DNA of 64,000 nt from Paratrimastix pyriformis. Its lineage: Eukaryota > Preaxostyla > Paratrimastigidae. Position 1 is the stretch's first letter. Every line of letters begins with the position of its first letter. This document shows positions 11,201-22,231 of this stretch, piece by piece. The stretch lies in NCBI GenBank assembly GCA_027972325.1, contig JAPMOS010000013.1, positions 106,001-170,000 on the forward strand. Reading direction: 5' to 3'. The notes under the pieces were generated by a model. That model did not search any database. It was given only the letters and a program-made list of their open reading frames with translations, and was not told the DNA's origin. The position numbers and the translations under genes are program-made.

Positions 11201-14200
11201 TTACGAGTAGATGGTGACGACCTCGGTGCCCGTGCCGCGGACGAGGACCACGCGATCGAGGCCGTCCGTCAGCACGGCCAGGTACTCCATATCTGCACAC
11301 CGGAGAACACGCCCATCACCAGCACGAGGAGGAGAGTCGTGTGAGTGGTGTGAGGAGAGGGATGGTGGAGAGGAGGGGCAAGAGGGGAGGGGTGGAGGAA
11401 CGGACAGTCCGCACCGCCGACGCCGAGGGCGTTGGGGTTGGGCATGTTGAGGAAGACCAGCGAGGCCTCGGAGCTGTGGTCGAGGATGGCCTTGTTCAGC
11501 TGCAGGGCCGTGTTCATCTGCTTCACCCGGACCGCAGCGTCGGCCGGGGTCTCGTCGGAGGCCGACCGGCCGGTGGCGGCAACATCCGACAGGCCGAACG
11601 GGAGCGGGCGGGGGGCTGCGGCGGGGGCGGGGGCGCCCGGGGCGGCGAGGGCTGCGGGGCCGGCAGCGGCAGCGGCCGCGGCATCGGCGGGCGGGCTGGT
11701 GGGCTGCGGGGCGGCGCCCTCGTTCCCGCTCTCGTCGGCGCTGGTGTCGCCGTCCAGCCGGTCGATGCCCTCGTTGTCCGAGCCCTGCCCCACCACACGG
11801 CCCCACGAGACGCACCCGGAGAATGAGGCAAAACGGTGAATGGGGGGGGGGGGGGGGGGGGGGACATCATCAGAGGGACAGTCCATACCAACGGGGAGGA
11901 GGAGGAGGGTCAGGGGAGCGGGCAGGTGGGCGGGGAGCGGGCAGGTGGGCGGGGAGCGGGCAGGTGGGCGGGGCAGCGGCGACGGACCCGATACGAGCGG
12001 GGCGCGTGGGGCAGGCGCTTGGGCCGCCTGTGGGAGGGCGCCCGGTGCAGGTGGCGCGACTCGAGCCCGAGGGTGGGCGACTGGGCGGGGGTGGCGGAGG
12101 CGGTGTCGGTTGCGGTTGCGTCCATCCCGGCCGCGGCGGCCATCTGGCGCTGCAGGTCGGCCAGGCTGGGGGCCGAGGGGATGGTCGGCTGGGCAGGGGC
12201 GGGGGCGGGGGCGCCGCGGGCCGCGGCAACGTCGGCGGCCATCTCGGCGGCACGGCGCGCCTGGATGGTGTGGCCGCTGTGGACTTGGCCTGCGGAAGGG
12301 AGGGGAGAAAAAGAGAACGGGTGGGATGAGCGATGAAGATGGTGATGGTGACGCTTGGGTGATTGGGCGATGATGACGATGATGCTCGGGTGACGGTGGT
12401 CACGGTCTTTAGAATGGGCAGGGGGGCGGGCACAAGGCGAGCAGGGGGGGCCAGACCCTCGTGGGTGTTCTGGGGCAGCACGGGCAGCACGCCCTCGACG
12501 GGCCGCATGGGCTGGCCAATGGTGGGCATCCGGGAGAGCGTTCCCCAGCCCTTGCCCCGGGTGCTGAAGGATTCCATCTCGCGGACGAGCCGCTGGCGCT
12601 CGCGCATGGCCAGGGTCACCTCGAAGGTGTTGCCCAGGACCTCGTTCGAGGCCAGCTCGATAATCTCGACGGAGGCCTCAATGCGCAGGTTGTAGAGGTA
12701 CTCCTTGAGCAGCTGCTCCATCCGGACCGAGTTGTCCTCCATCTCGGCCACCGAGAAGATCCGCAGCCGGCAGCCGCGCCACTGCTTCGACCGGCGCAGC
12801 AGGTTGCCCAGGGCCAGCAGAAGACCACCGTCCTGCACAAGCCACCAAACGTCGATGGTGCCGGGCTGCGGGGGGGGTCGACCGGAACGAAGGAAGGAAA
12901 AAGTGAGAAGCGGGCCGGGGATGCCGACTGGCGCAGGGTCGGGTGATGGTGCAGGTCGGGTGGTGATCGTGGTGGTGGTGGGTGGCAGACGGACGCGAGG
13001 GGCAGGACTCGTCGGGGAAGGGCCGCTCGGGCTTGACGCGAAGCATGACCACCGACCGCTGCAGCAGCCCAATCCGCTTGATACCGTCGACGAAGGTGCT
13101 GGCGATCTTGGGGCCTCCCGCCAGCGCTCGGGCCAGCCGAGGACGATCATGTTGGGCCGCAGCTGCCCCAGGCCGGCGCATTGGACCCTGCGGCGGCACA
13201 TGAGATGGAATGGGAGTCAGAAGCGGCGAAATTGGGGCGGGGGCGGGGGCGGGGGCGGGGGCGGGGGCGGGGGCGGGGGCGGACAGGGTGCTGATGCCCT
13301 CGGCAAAGTCGCGGGCGATGATGGACTCGGAGAAGGCGTCCAGGTTGAGCTTCTCGACCTTCCGCTTGGCGAAGTCGTTCTCCTCGACCAGCTTGGCGGC
13401 GTTGGCCTTGTTGGTCTCGCCGAACATCATCGTGCCGACCATCGTCAGACCCTCGGCGTCCCGCAGCTGGCTGACGAACCGGATCAGGTTGGTCTCCAGG
13501 GTCACGGGGGGCGCCCGGTGGGGCCGCAGGGAGGTGGTGGCCTGGCCCTGGAACCCCAGCGGGGTCCCCGAGGGCGAGGGCGAGGCCGCAGGGGAGGGCG
13601 ACGCGCCGGCGGAGGCGGAGGCGGCCGGGGCGGCTGCGGGGGCCTGGGGCTTGGGCTGGGCCAGCTGGGCGGGGGCGGGGCGGGGCAGGGCCGAGCCGGA
13701 GAAGCCGGACCCGTCGATGACCAGCGGGGGGGCCGTCAGCACCTTGGCCGTGAGGGAGGCGGCCTTGACGACGGCCTCGGGGACCACGTACCGCTGCCGG
13801 GTGATCTCATCGGCCACATCGTGCAGCTTGGACAGGACCAGCAGCTGGGGCCGCCAGTTCTTGGCGTGCAGCTTGGTCCGCTCGAGGGCCAGCAGCGAGT
13901 TGCGGGCCTCCTGGAAGCGCAGGCCCTTGATGCCGTCACCCCAGGTCACCTCGACACTGCACAGCACAGAGAGACCGGTGCGTGCGTGTGTGAGCGTGGT
14001 GCCGAGGGCCAGAGGAGAGGAAATAGCACAGCCGCAGACAGCCAAACCAACAACAGCACAGCACGGACCCCTTGTACTCGATGTACTTGTATACGGAGAA
14101 GGCCAGCGCGTAGGCGAAGAGGGCCATGTACCACGAGATGAGGAACATGAAGCAGGTCTGCAGGACGGCCCCGGCCAGGGCGGTGGACCAGTGGAAGTAC

Positions 14201-16074
14201 TTGAAGCGGGGCCGCCAGTTGGGCGAGTTGACGATGGACAGGATGAAGCAGGCGATGTTGACGAACGAGTAGGTGATCAGGAAGAACCTGCGGGGAGGCG
14301 GGGGTGGGGCAGGGCAGGGCGGGGCCATGGGGGAAGCGAATGAGACCAGGATCGGATGGGTGGCGGCGGTGGCTTGGGGCGAGGCGGGGCGGGGGGAGGG
14401 GGGCGGGGGAAGGGGGCACGGACATGGAGATGACGGGTGCCACGATGTTCAGGTTGCCCGTCATGATGCAGCTCATGGCCAGGATGAAGATGGGCAGCAG
14501 GGCGCGGCTCGACGCCGCAGGAAGGGCATGGTCCCATCGATGGCCACGGCCTGCAGAATACGGGGGCGCCGGCCAGGAACTGGATGCCCGAGCCGAGCGT
14601 GCAGAAGAGCACCCGATCTGGGTGACCAGCGGGTGGGGCCAGCCGTGGTTGATGATCAGGATCGAGTCGGACTTCAGCATCGAGGCGGGCGCGACGGTGG
14701 CGAAGAGGACGATACTGATCAGGTAGATGCACGAGGTGGTCACGTTGGCCGCCACCGAGCCCGCGGGGATGTTGCGCTGGGGTCCTTCAGCTCCCGGGAC
14801 CGGTTGGCGCCGGACATGATGCCTGCGGGTGGGTGGGGGGGGGGGGGGGGGGGGGCGAGGGCAGGTGAGCCTCTCAACCCACAGGGAACAGCCAACCACC
14901 CGGTGGTCGCATCACCGGGGCAAGGGAGACGAAAGGGGAAGCCGACCTGTGACGGCCGGGAAGAAGTTGCCCATCAGCACGTTGAAATCGAAGCCGGTGT
15001 CGTAGTGGGGTTCCCAGTTGGCCGACAGGTTGTTCGAGCTGAGCTTGTAGCCTCTGGGGGAGAGAGATGAGGCGGGGTGGAAGGCAAAGACAGGGACAGA
15101 CTCCTCGGCATCGCCGATGAAGATGCCCAGATACATGGCCAGCAGAGTCGTCACCAGGCAGACCAGGAAGAAGTGGCCCACCTTCGAAATCTGCCCCCCA
15201 CCCGCCACGCCACACAAACGGCAGAAAGCCAGCAAACAACAAAAATAATAACACATGTCAGTCGGATGCCGAGACCGACAAGCCCCATCCCTCTCCGCCC
15301 ATTTTATTCCCCCCCCCCCCCCCCCATCGTCAGACAGACCAACTTCATGCCAGCGAACACGATGCCAAATAGGATCAGTGTTAGGATGGCACCGAAGATT
15401 TGCATGTCGAAGTTTTGAGTGAGCCGGGCATTCGGGAAAATTTCCTGGAACACTTCTACGAAGCCAAGAACTTCCATAGAAGTAGCGACGGCTTGGGCCT
15501 GAAGAAGGGGACATGAATACTGGAGGAAAAACCCAATTGATGCAGACAGTCGAGAAGAGAATACCCACAGCACCACCGAACTCAGGGCCAAGATACCGCG
15601 AAATCATGTAATAAGAACCACCCGACTTGATACGCCCATTGGTGGCGACAGCGGACATGGAGAGAACAGAGAAAAAGGTCTAGAGAAAGAAAGAAGGCAG
15701 AGTGGGCAAATCCAGTGGGAGGAAACTGAACGAACCGAAAGGCAGCAAAGTCCAGCAATAGTCAGCGCAACTCCGCACCCACCCTGGCCCACAACGGTTG
15801 GAATCAGCACGAAAATGGGGGCACCCAAAATGGCTTCGCACACGGGAATGAACACACCCGACATGGTGCCAAGCTTGGTCGACTTCTTGCCGTCAGCCTC
15901 GGCATCCTCTTCGGGAGGCGCAAGTTTCACGATCTGGTTGGCGACCTTCCCATCCTGGAACAGTGCGCTCGTGGTAGCAGCCCAAGTAGCGCTGTTTAGA
16001 TCTGAAAGTTCGTGGTACTGCCCAGGGTTTCGCGTTTCCATGTCGCAAGAAAGGCCTCTTTGGGAAGAGGTCAC
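11201..16074 (-). CDS. K-Cl cotransporter (SLC12A4-7 / KCC family)
   Basis: Electroneutral K+/Cl- symporter of the plasma membrane. Going leftward from 16074: a cytoplasmic N-terminus with [15 protein letters not shown] starting TM1, [20 protein letters not shown] (SLC12 signature, near 15600), [74 protein letters not shown] and [18 protein letters not shown]. The long C-terminal domain has [18 protein letters not shown], then [19 protein letters not shown] with [19 protein letters not shown], and ends [15 protein letters not shown] and VVTIYS, the invariant KCC C-terminus, with stop at 11201-11203. Ala/Pro-rich inserts expand the C-domain. At least ten introns. Four apparent one-base frame breaks lie in C/G runs at about 14500-14785, which look like sequence errors. 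KCC rather than NKCC is supported by the C-terminus. Confidence 0.93.
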
Positions 16075-16258
16075 TTTGCTCGACAGAAGAACCTGATCAG
16101 GATCCGCTATTTTCTAATTTGACCTCGTTTTGAAAGCACTCTCTGCGTCATTCCTTCTCGTGTGCCCATCGGTGAGAACACATGCAATCCTATGCCAAAC
16201 ATCATTTGCATTGGCTTCGTTTTCCCCCGATGTTCAGCGACATCTTTTCGGCGTGGAA
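16075..16258. promoter_or_regulatory. Divergent spacer between the KCC gene and the SFI1-repeat gene
   Basis: 184 bp, less GC-rich than its surroundings (for example GCTATTTTCTAATTTGACC near 16107). Probable shared promoter by position; no named element can be assigned. Confidence 0.4.
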
Positions 16259-19200
16259 ATGCCCGAAGGTTTGGGGGCCCTCTTGGAACTCTGGATTGAC
16301 CTGGCTTCTCGCCTGATTGGAAAATGGTCGATTTTTGTACCGGTGTATTTTGTTCCTACCGCCTGCCGCTTTTTCTAGTCTCTTCGCCCAGAAGGCGACC
16401 CACCCGTTTGCGACCCTCCTCGACCTCTTGAGTGCCGATGTCCCAGCCATCGGACCTCCGACTCGGCGCCCACAAGAAAGTCTCCTCGACCGAAGCCACC
16501 CCAACTTCATCATCATCGTGTGCTGCGCCCTGGATGCCCTCTTCACCCAGCTGGCCGGGGCGGCCACGCCTGCCTCCCCGGGGCCAAACCCCCCGCACGC
16601 CGCGACGCGCGACTCTGTCGGACTGCTGCTCAGGCTGCTCTATCGAACCCCACACCCGCTCCGGGGGGAACTCCTGGCAGTGCTCCTGCAGGACCACAGA
16701 ATCCCCTCGATCGCGCTCCCCCGGGCCGCACCCCCGCTCAACCGGCCTGCCACAGGGGCCTCGCCGGCCCTCTCGCTGACCCTGTCGCCCTCCCCCCAGA
16801 TTCTGACGGGGACATTCCGCCTGACCACGTCGGTGGATGCCACCGGGGGCCTGACCGCAGAGGGATCCGTACCCCGGGGCAATAGCGGCCCCCCGTCACC
16901 CTGCAGCACCCCCCGTGGCCCCGGCACAATGACGCCTCCCACAAGAGCTCCGGGGTTCTCGTTCCTGGGTGCTGTGGACGCCGCCTCACCGGGCGGGTCG
17001 TCGGCCGATGCGGGCCTGGGCCTGCCGGTGGCTCCGCCCCCGGTGAGCGTAACCTGGGCCCAGTTCGTGTGGGCCCTGGCCCACCAGATGCGGCGCACGG
17101 TCCTCCACAACTACCTCCGACCCTGCTTCCTGGCCTGGAGGTGGTACCACGCCCAACGGAGCTGTCTCATGCGCAGGCAACTCCGGGCCGCCCCGGCGGC
17201 TCCGCCCCGGGTGATACCGACGCTCCTGTTCGCCCCGCCCCGCAGCCCCATGGCGCGTCCCCAGGGCTCCCTCCTGCACCAGTGGGCCCAGTGGCACCCC
17301 GCAAAAGAGGCGGCTGCCAGACGGCCCTCGGGGGGCGCGGCGCTCTGGCGGACTTGCATTGAGTGGGCCTCCGGGTTGCGCCAGGCCCAGGGCGGGGCAG
17401 CGGGAGGCCTCCTTGTCGAGGCTGCTGCTCCTGACGGGTCCCCGCTCCAGCCCCGTCAGTCTGGTCGCTCAGATGTAGAGTGCGAGGACTTTGCCGCGTC
17501 TCGGTCCCTACCTGGCCCTTCCTCGCCGCCGCGCCGGCCATCACCGCCGCCGCTGCCACCACGCACCCCGGGCCCCCCGCTCTCGCACACGCCCCACACC
17601 TCGTCGCCCCTCGTCCACGTCTTCACGCGGCCATCCAGCAGCTCCCGTCGTCTGGCGGCGACACAAGTCACCACCCCGAACGAGGAGGCCCACCTCCGAC
17701 CCGAAGACCTCCCTGTGTTGCTGCGCTGGCTGGGGCTCCGCAATGCCCGCGGCGAGTCCGTCCCGCCCATCCGCCCATGGCCACCCGCCGGGCCGGCCGC
17801 ACACCCGCTGGCCGACTTGGGCGGCAGTCTGCCTCCCCCCCCGGTGCCGCACCACTCGCCGCAGGACCCGGCGGCCTCGCCAGCCGCCTCGGTGCTCAGC
17901 CTCGACCCTGGCGCCTGTTCTGGGTCGCCATCGGGCCGCGTGCGGCACCACCACCGCCACCACCACGGGCCTCCTCCCCCCCGGGCATCGGCCCTCGCCC
18001 GCACGCTGGTGCTCATGCGTGAGGAGCCCAGCGGGCCGTCCCTGCCCGCCAGCCAGACCTACCTGCCACCCCTGGCCCCCGGCCTGCGGCTGGGCGACCC
18101 GACCCGGGGCTACCTGCCTGGGGTCGCCCGCCAGCCGTCCCTCTGCGCCGGTCTCTGCGCGGCCCCGTGGGGCCCACGGTGCGCGTGGGGTGGCTGGGGC
18201 CGCTGGGTCCGGGGGCGCCGCTGGGAGACCTGGCGGGCAGCCCTGGCCGTGTGCGCGGGCGGCATGGAGAGACGCCGGTCCGTGGCTGTGGCACTGCGGT
18301 GAAGGGGGGAGGAATAGAAAGAGGGGGAGGGGGGAGGGCAGGGGCAGGGAAGCCTTCTGCATCGCCGCGCCATGAGCCTGCTTCCGCTTTCTCATTCCAT
18401 CACGACTCCGCAGCCGGGCCTGGGGCGCGTGGCGTGCCGCCCTGCTTGGCGCGCGCCGTCAGCGGCTGGCCGATGCCTTCGCAAGGTGGCGGGCTGGAGT
18501 TGCCCGTACGAAGGCAGCGGCCAGCCTCCAGGCCCGGGCGAGCGACCACCGTGCCCAAGAGACGGCACTGGTCTGTTTCCGCTCGCGCCTCCCTTCCGGC
18601 GGCTCATCCCTTTGATAGCTCGCCCGTCGGGCCCTTCGGCTGTGGAGCGCGGTGTCCCAGGTGTCGCATGCCCACAGCCGGGGCCTGACCGAGGAGGCCT
18701 GGTGTGGCTGGCGCGCCGTCTTCTCCCGCCGGGCCACGGCCGTGGCCGTTCAGGGGCGCGCCAAGGCCCGGGCGACTCGGCAGGCCTGGGAAGCCTGGCG
18801 GGAGCAGCTCGCACGAAGGTCGGCCGCTTGCGCCCCGGTTCGATTCTCACCCGCGTTTTTTTCTTTCTCTCCAGACAACAGTTCCGCGAGCGCTTCCAGG
18901 CGCACTGGCTGATCCGCCAAGTCCTTGCCGAGTGGTCGGCGCATACAACCGGGTGCCTGGCGGCCCGCAGGCTGTGGCTTCACCGGTGTTGGAGTCGCTG
19001 GGTCCTCTACACTCGTGTCTGCAGACGTCTTCGATCGGGTCTGAAAGGCCTCCGCATGCGGAAGACCTTCCAGGCGCTCCGGAATCATGCCGCCCGCAGG
19101 GTCTGTCGACCAGCAGCGATCCCGGCCAGACATCCTTTTATTTTTTGAACACAGAGACTTAAGAAGGCACACGCTGAGGCAGCGTTGGGCTTCGTGGCAT

Positions 19201-19511
19201 CGCGTTACTGCCGTCATCTGGCGTTGACCGTCTTCTACCAGTGGCGCCTCGTGCATCGGATCCTCAAGTGGCGAAGACGCAGGGTCTGCCGTTGGAACGA
19301 CACTTCCAACCCTCATCTCCTTCTTGTGCTTCAGACATTGATTCTGGCACGGGGCTTCTTTGATCGGTGGAGAAATTTCCACAGCAGGGCCGCGGAGGCC
19401 CGCGAAGAGGCGGTCGCTCTTTACACAGACCAGCATCGGGCCATCACACTTGGTCGGTGTTTCGAAGCATGGCGCATGTGGGCAACGAGGGCCCAACGGT
19501 ACGCTTACTAA
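16259..19511 (+). CDS. SFI1-type centrin-binding repeat protein
   Basis: Exon 1 (16259-16342, MPEGLGALLELWIDLASRLI) joins in frame across a 49-nt intron to KATHPFATLLDLLSADVPAI. The remainder has many degenerate helical units with a Trp and basic residues, the hallmark of SFI1 repeats: LRPCFLAWRWYHAQR, GWGRWVRGRRWETWRAAL, ADAFARWRAGVARTKAA, AWCGWRAVFSRRATAVA, ATRQAWEAWREQLARR, VLAEWSAHTTGCLAARR, CWSRWVLYTRVCRRL, TVFYQWRLVHRILKWRRR, ARGFFDRWRNFHSRAAEA and GRCFEAWRMWATRAQRY. Such repeats form a long helix binding centrin at spindle poles, centrioles or basal bodies. A Pro-rich region separates the first repeats from the later array. Introns use donors such as GTGAAG (18300). The stop is at 19509-19511, 137 bp before the next gene. 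Confidence 0.85.
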
Positions 19512-19648
19512 GAGATGCGTGCCCGCCGCCAGTTTTCTGTCCCTCTTTCGACCGGCCGCGCCTATCCCCGCGCGGTCGTCAACACTAGTCTCTCCCTCTC
19601 TCCTCCCTCTCTCTTCGGTCTTTTCGCGGCGGCTCTCCTCGGTTCTCG

Positions 19649-21727
19649 ATGTCTTCCGCTGCGCCTGCAAAATATGTATTGATTATACACTGGGGCCTTG
19701 CCATCCTCGCGCATTGCTTCTTTGGCTCGTTTCCAGTCCTCACGCGCTATTTTCAAGTCATCGGCGGGTTGCCAGGGCTCTGTGCCAACTCTGTCTCCTA
19801 TTCCATTTGCTTGTTGATTACTGTTGCTTTCTGCTTCAAAAAAATTCAGCCCAAGATCATCCGTAATCCCTGGGGCTGGGGCTTCGTGGGCGCCGCAGTG
19901 ATCCGTCTGTTGTGTGCCTCTATACTCTTTGGTTCCACACTGAATGTTTTTGTTCCCATGGTGGTCCTTCCGACAGGCTCCATCACCAACATGCTGGCCT
20001 CCCGGTTTGGCCGGGCCCTGTTCGTTCAGCTGGCAGGCCTCACGACGCCCTTCTTTGCGGCCCTATTCAGTCGGCTGATCGAGAAGAAGCCTCTGCCCCG
20101 ATACACGCTCCTGTCCGCAGTGCTGAGCAGCATCGGGGCCTTCTTTGTCCTGGCCGGCCCGATGGTCGAGGGCTCCAAGGACTGGGGCTTCTCGGGCAGC
20201 GACGTGGTCGGGATGATCATCTCGGTGTGCTCCTCGGTGTGCCTGGCGTGCACGTTCGTCTTCACCCGGAAGCTGACCGCCTTCCACTCCGACACCATCT
20301 TCGCCGCCCAGGCCGTGGGCGCGGCCATCTGCTCGCTGCTCATGTCGGTCTCGCTGGGCGAGAACTGGGCCGGCTGGGCCTCGGCCTCGGCCCTGACCTT
20401 GGCGGTGTTCTTCACCTTCGCCGGGGGCATGCTGATCGCCAACATCTCCCAGATCACCAGTGTCAAGGTGGTCGGCTCGAGCAACGTCTCCACCCTGCTG
20501 CCCCTCAGGCTGGTGGTCACCCTGGGGGTGGGCTGGCTGCTCCTCGATGAGGAGGTCACCTCGGTCCTGCAGTATCTGGGCATCCTGGCCGTGTGTGGGG
20601 TGCTGGCCTTCTACCTGATCGTCCAGGCCCTGGATGCCCGCCGGGCCAAGGGCCTCGCAGCCAGCACCACCCTGGGCCTCGAGTCCATCCCGACCCCCTC
20701 GTCGGGCCCTCCGGGCGGTTCGCAGAAGTCTCCGCCTCCCGAGGGCATCGAGATGATGCCCCTCCGTAAGCACCCCGACCCCACCGCCGGCGACACCACC
20801 ACCAGCACATTCGGGGGCGGCTCCTACGGGACCAACGCCCCCGCACCCGCCGGCGCACCCGGGCCGGTGACCGACGACCATTTTGATGTCCTGTCGTCCG
20901 ACCTCAAGCGGCCCGTGCCCACCACGGAGCCCATCGCCATCCCCGGGGCGGCGACGCTGGCCGAGAGCAGCAACAACGCCGCCCAGGCTGCCTCGTTGGA
21001 TACCCTGATGGCCCCGCCCCAGCTGTCCGACACGACCGAGCTCCCCGTCGCGGCCCCTGTTCCCAGCAGGGACCCCAGCCCCATCGCGGTGGCGCCCTCC
21101 CCCGCTCGCAGCCCCAACGGCTTCCCTCCTTCAGGCAGTGCGACCGGCCTGTTCCCGATCAAGACCGCCGCGGCCATCCCGCGCATCCCCTCCTCGAGCC
21201 ACTCCGCATTCACCGTCTTCAGCAAGTCCCCCTCGGCGGCCGGGTTCTCCAGTGCCAGTCGGGCCTCGCTGTCCCTGGTGCCCTCCAAGGCCCCCCTCAT
21301 CTCGGTCTCGTCCCGCTCCCAGCTGGGCTCGGCCGCCGTGCTCGGCGCCGGCCCGGCACCCAAGGCGCCGATCACCGTCCTCCCTGTGGCAAGCCCCCCG
21401 GGACCGGCCCCCACCCTGGCTGTCCCCGACTCGACGGCCCTGCCGATCGATCCGAACTTGATCGCTCTCCACGGGGTGCTACACCCACCCGCCCATATGC
21501 CCGAACCTGCATCCAGTGCCGCAACCACCGCAACCGTCTCGACCGCCGAGCTGGCGTCGACTCCTCCCCAGGGTGATGTTGCCGCCTCGCCGCCATCGCT
21601 CGCCTCCACCACCGGGCTGTCCTCACCTGCTGCCTCACCCCCCGCCGCCCCTGTCGCCCGGAAGGTGCCTCCACCACCGCCCCCCAAGCGCCCGCCACCA
21701 CCGCCCGGGCGCCCGATCCAGGGTTGA
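19649..21727 (+). CDS. EamA/DMT-superfamily membrane transporter with long Pro-rich tail, 692 aa
   Basis: One uninterrupted frame. Residues 1 to about 330 form roughly ten hydrophobic segments in two halves (starting VLIIHWGLAILAHCFFGSFP, later VVGMIISVCSSVCLACTFVF and VTLGVGWLLLDEEVTSVLQY), the layout of drug/metabolite transporters such as SLC35 and EamA proteins. The second half ends with the typical E-E-x-T-S-x-x-Q loop before the last helix. Residues from about 345 on are cytoplasmic, disordered, Pro/Ser/Ala-rich and end in a polyproline stretch (PPPPPPKRPPPPPGRP), a possible SH3/WW or profilin ligand. The substrate cannot be told. No introns, unlike most neighbours; the upstream spacer is CT-rich. 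Confidence 0.82.
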   Translation: MSSAAPAKYVLIIHWGLAILAHCFFGSFPVLTRYFQVIGGLPGLCANSVSYSICLLITVAFCFKKIQPKIIRNPWGWGFVGAAVIRLLCASILFGSTLNVFVPMVVLPTGSITNMLASRFGRALFVQLAGLTTPFFAALFSRLIEKKPLPRYTLLSAVLSSIGAFFVLAGPMVEGSKDWGFSGSDVVGMIISVCSSVCLACTFVFTRKLTAFHSDTIFAAQAVGAAICSLLMSVSLGENWAGWASASALTLAVFFTFAGGMLIANISQITSVKVVGSSNVSTLLPLRLVVTLGVGWLLLDEEVTSVLQYLGILAVCGVLAFYLIVQALDARRAKGLAASTTLGLESIPTPSSGPPGGSQKSPPPEGIEMMPLRKHPDPTAGDTTTSTFGGGSYGTNAPAPAGAPGPVTDDHFDVLSSDLKRPVPTTEPIAIPGAATLAESSNNAAQAASLDTLMAPPQLSDTTELPVAAPVPSRDPSPIAVAPSPARSPNGFPPSGSATGLFPIKTAAAIPRIPSSSHSAFTVFSKSPSAAGFSSASRASLSLVPSKAPLISVSSRSQLGSAAVLGAGPAPKAPITVLPVASPPGPAPTLAVPDSTALPIDPNLIALHGVLHPPAHMPEPASSAATTATVSTAELASTPPQGDVAASPPSLASTTGLSSPAASPPAAPVARKVPPPPPPKRPPPPPGRPIQG

Positions 21728-22231
21728 TCTCGCCCTTTTTATTCACAATCGTCTGAAACTTCGGCCCCTCTTTCTCTGGGCTTCTTCCTCCCCTCGAGAC
21801 TCCTTTTTCTCTTCGTTGTTCTTTCCCCCTGTTTTGTCTCAGTGAGCTTCTCTTTTGTTGTTGTCTTGACCGCTCCCATCCTTAACGGGGTAACAGGCCA
21901 CAATGATGCTGTTCTCTTGTTCCGCTGGGGAGGAAGAAGGACTCCATACAGAGGGAGCACACACACCTCCTGGATTTGTTTTTACACGCACAGTAACACG
22001 CACAGACTCACACGTGCCGGGGCCGGGGCCGGGGCGGCCGGGGCCGGGGGGCCAGGCGGGCCGGGGCCGGGGGGCCAGGCGGGCCGGGGCCGGGGCCGGG
22101 GCGGCCGGGGTGTCCCCTTGTTGTTGTGTATTCAACTCGTCCGGATTACGGAAATCGCCAAGGGGGGAGACGAGCAAACCCCTTGAACACAAAGTTGGGC
22201 TGACTCCGTTCCTGGGTAGCCCGCGTGTTCA
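21728..22231. other. Intergenic region with a G/C minisatellite, upstream of the kinesin gene
   Basis: About 500 bp between the transporter stop and the kinesin ATG. The first 120 bp are T-rich (3' UTR-like). 22017-22113 is a minisatellite of GGCCGGGG and GGCCAGGCG elements. No convincing gene is present. Confidence 0.5.
22017..22113. repeat. GGCCGGGGCC minisatellite, potential G-quadruplex/hairpin
   Basis: Alternating CCGGGG blocks with two copies of a roughly 27-bp unit (GGCCGGGGCCGGGGGGCCAG and so on). Almost only G and C, with many G4 runs and self-complementary GGCC steps. Confidence 0.8.

Noticed and set aside
15302-15326. C run in the KCC gene as a polypyrimidine tract of a plus-strand gene
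   Set aside because: All coding evidence around it is minus strand; it is treated as an exception to the strand-bias observation.
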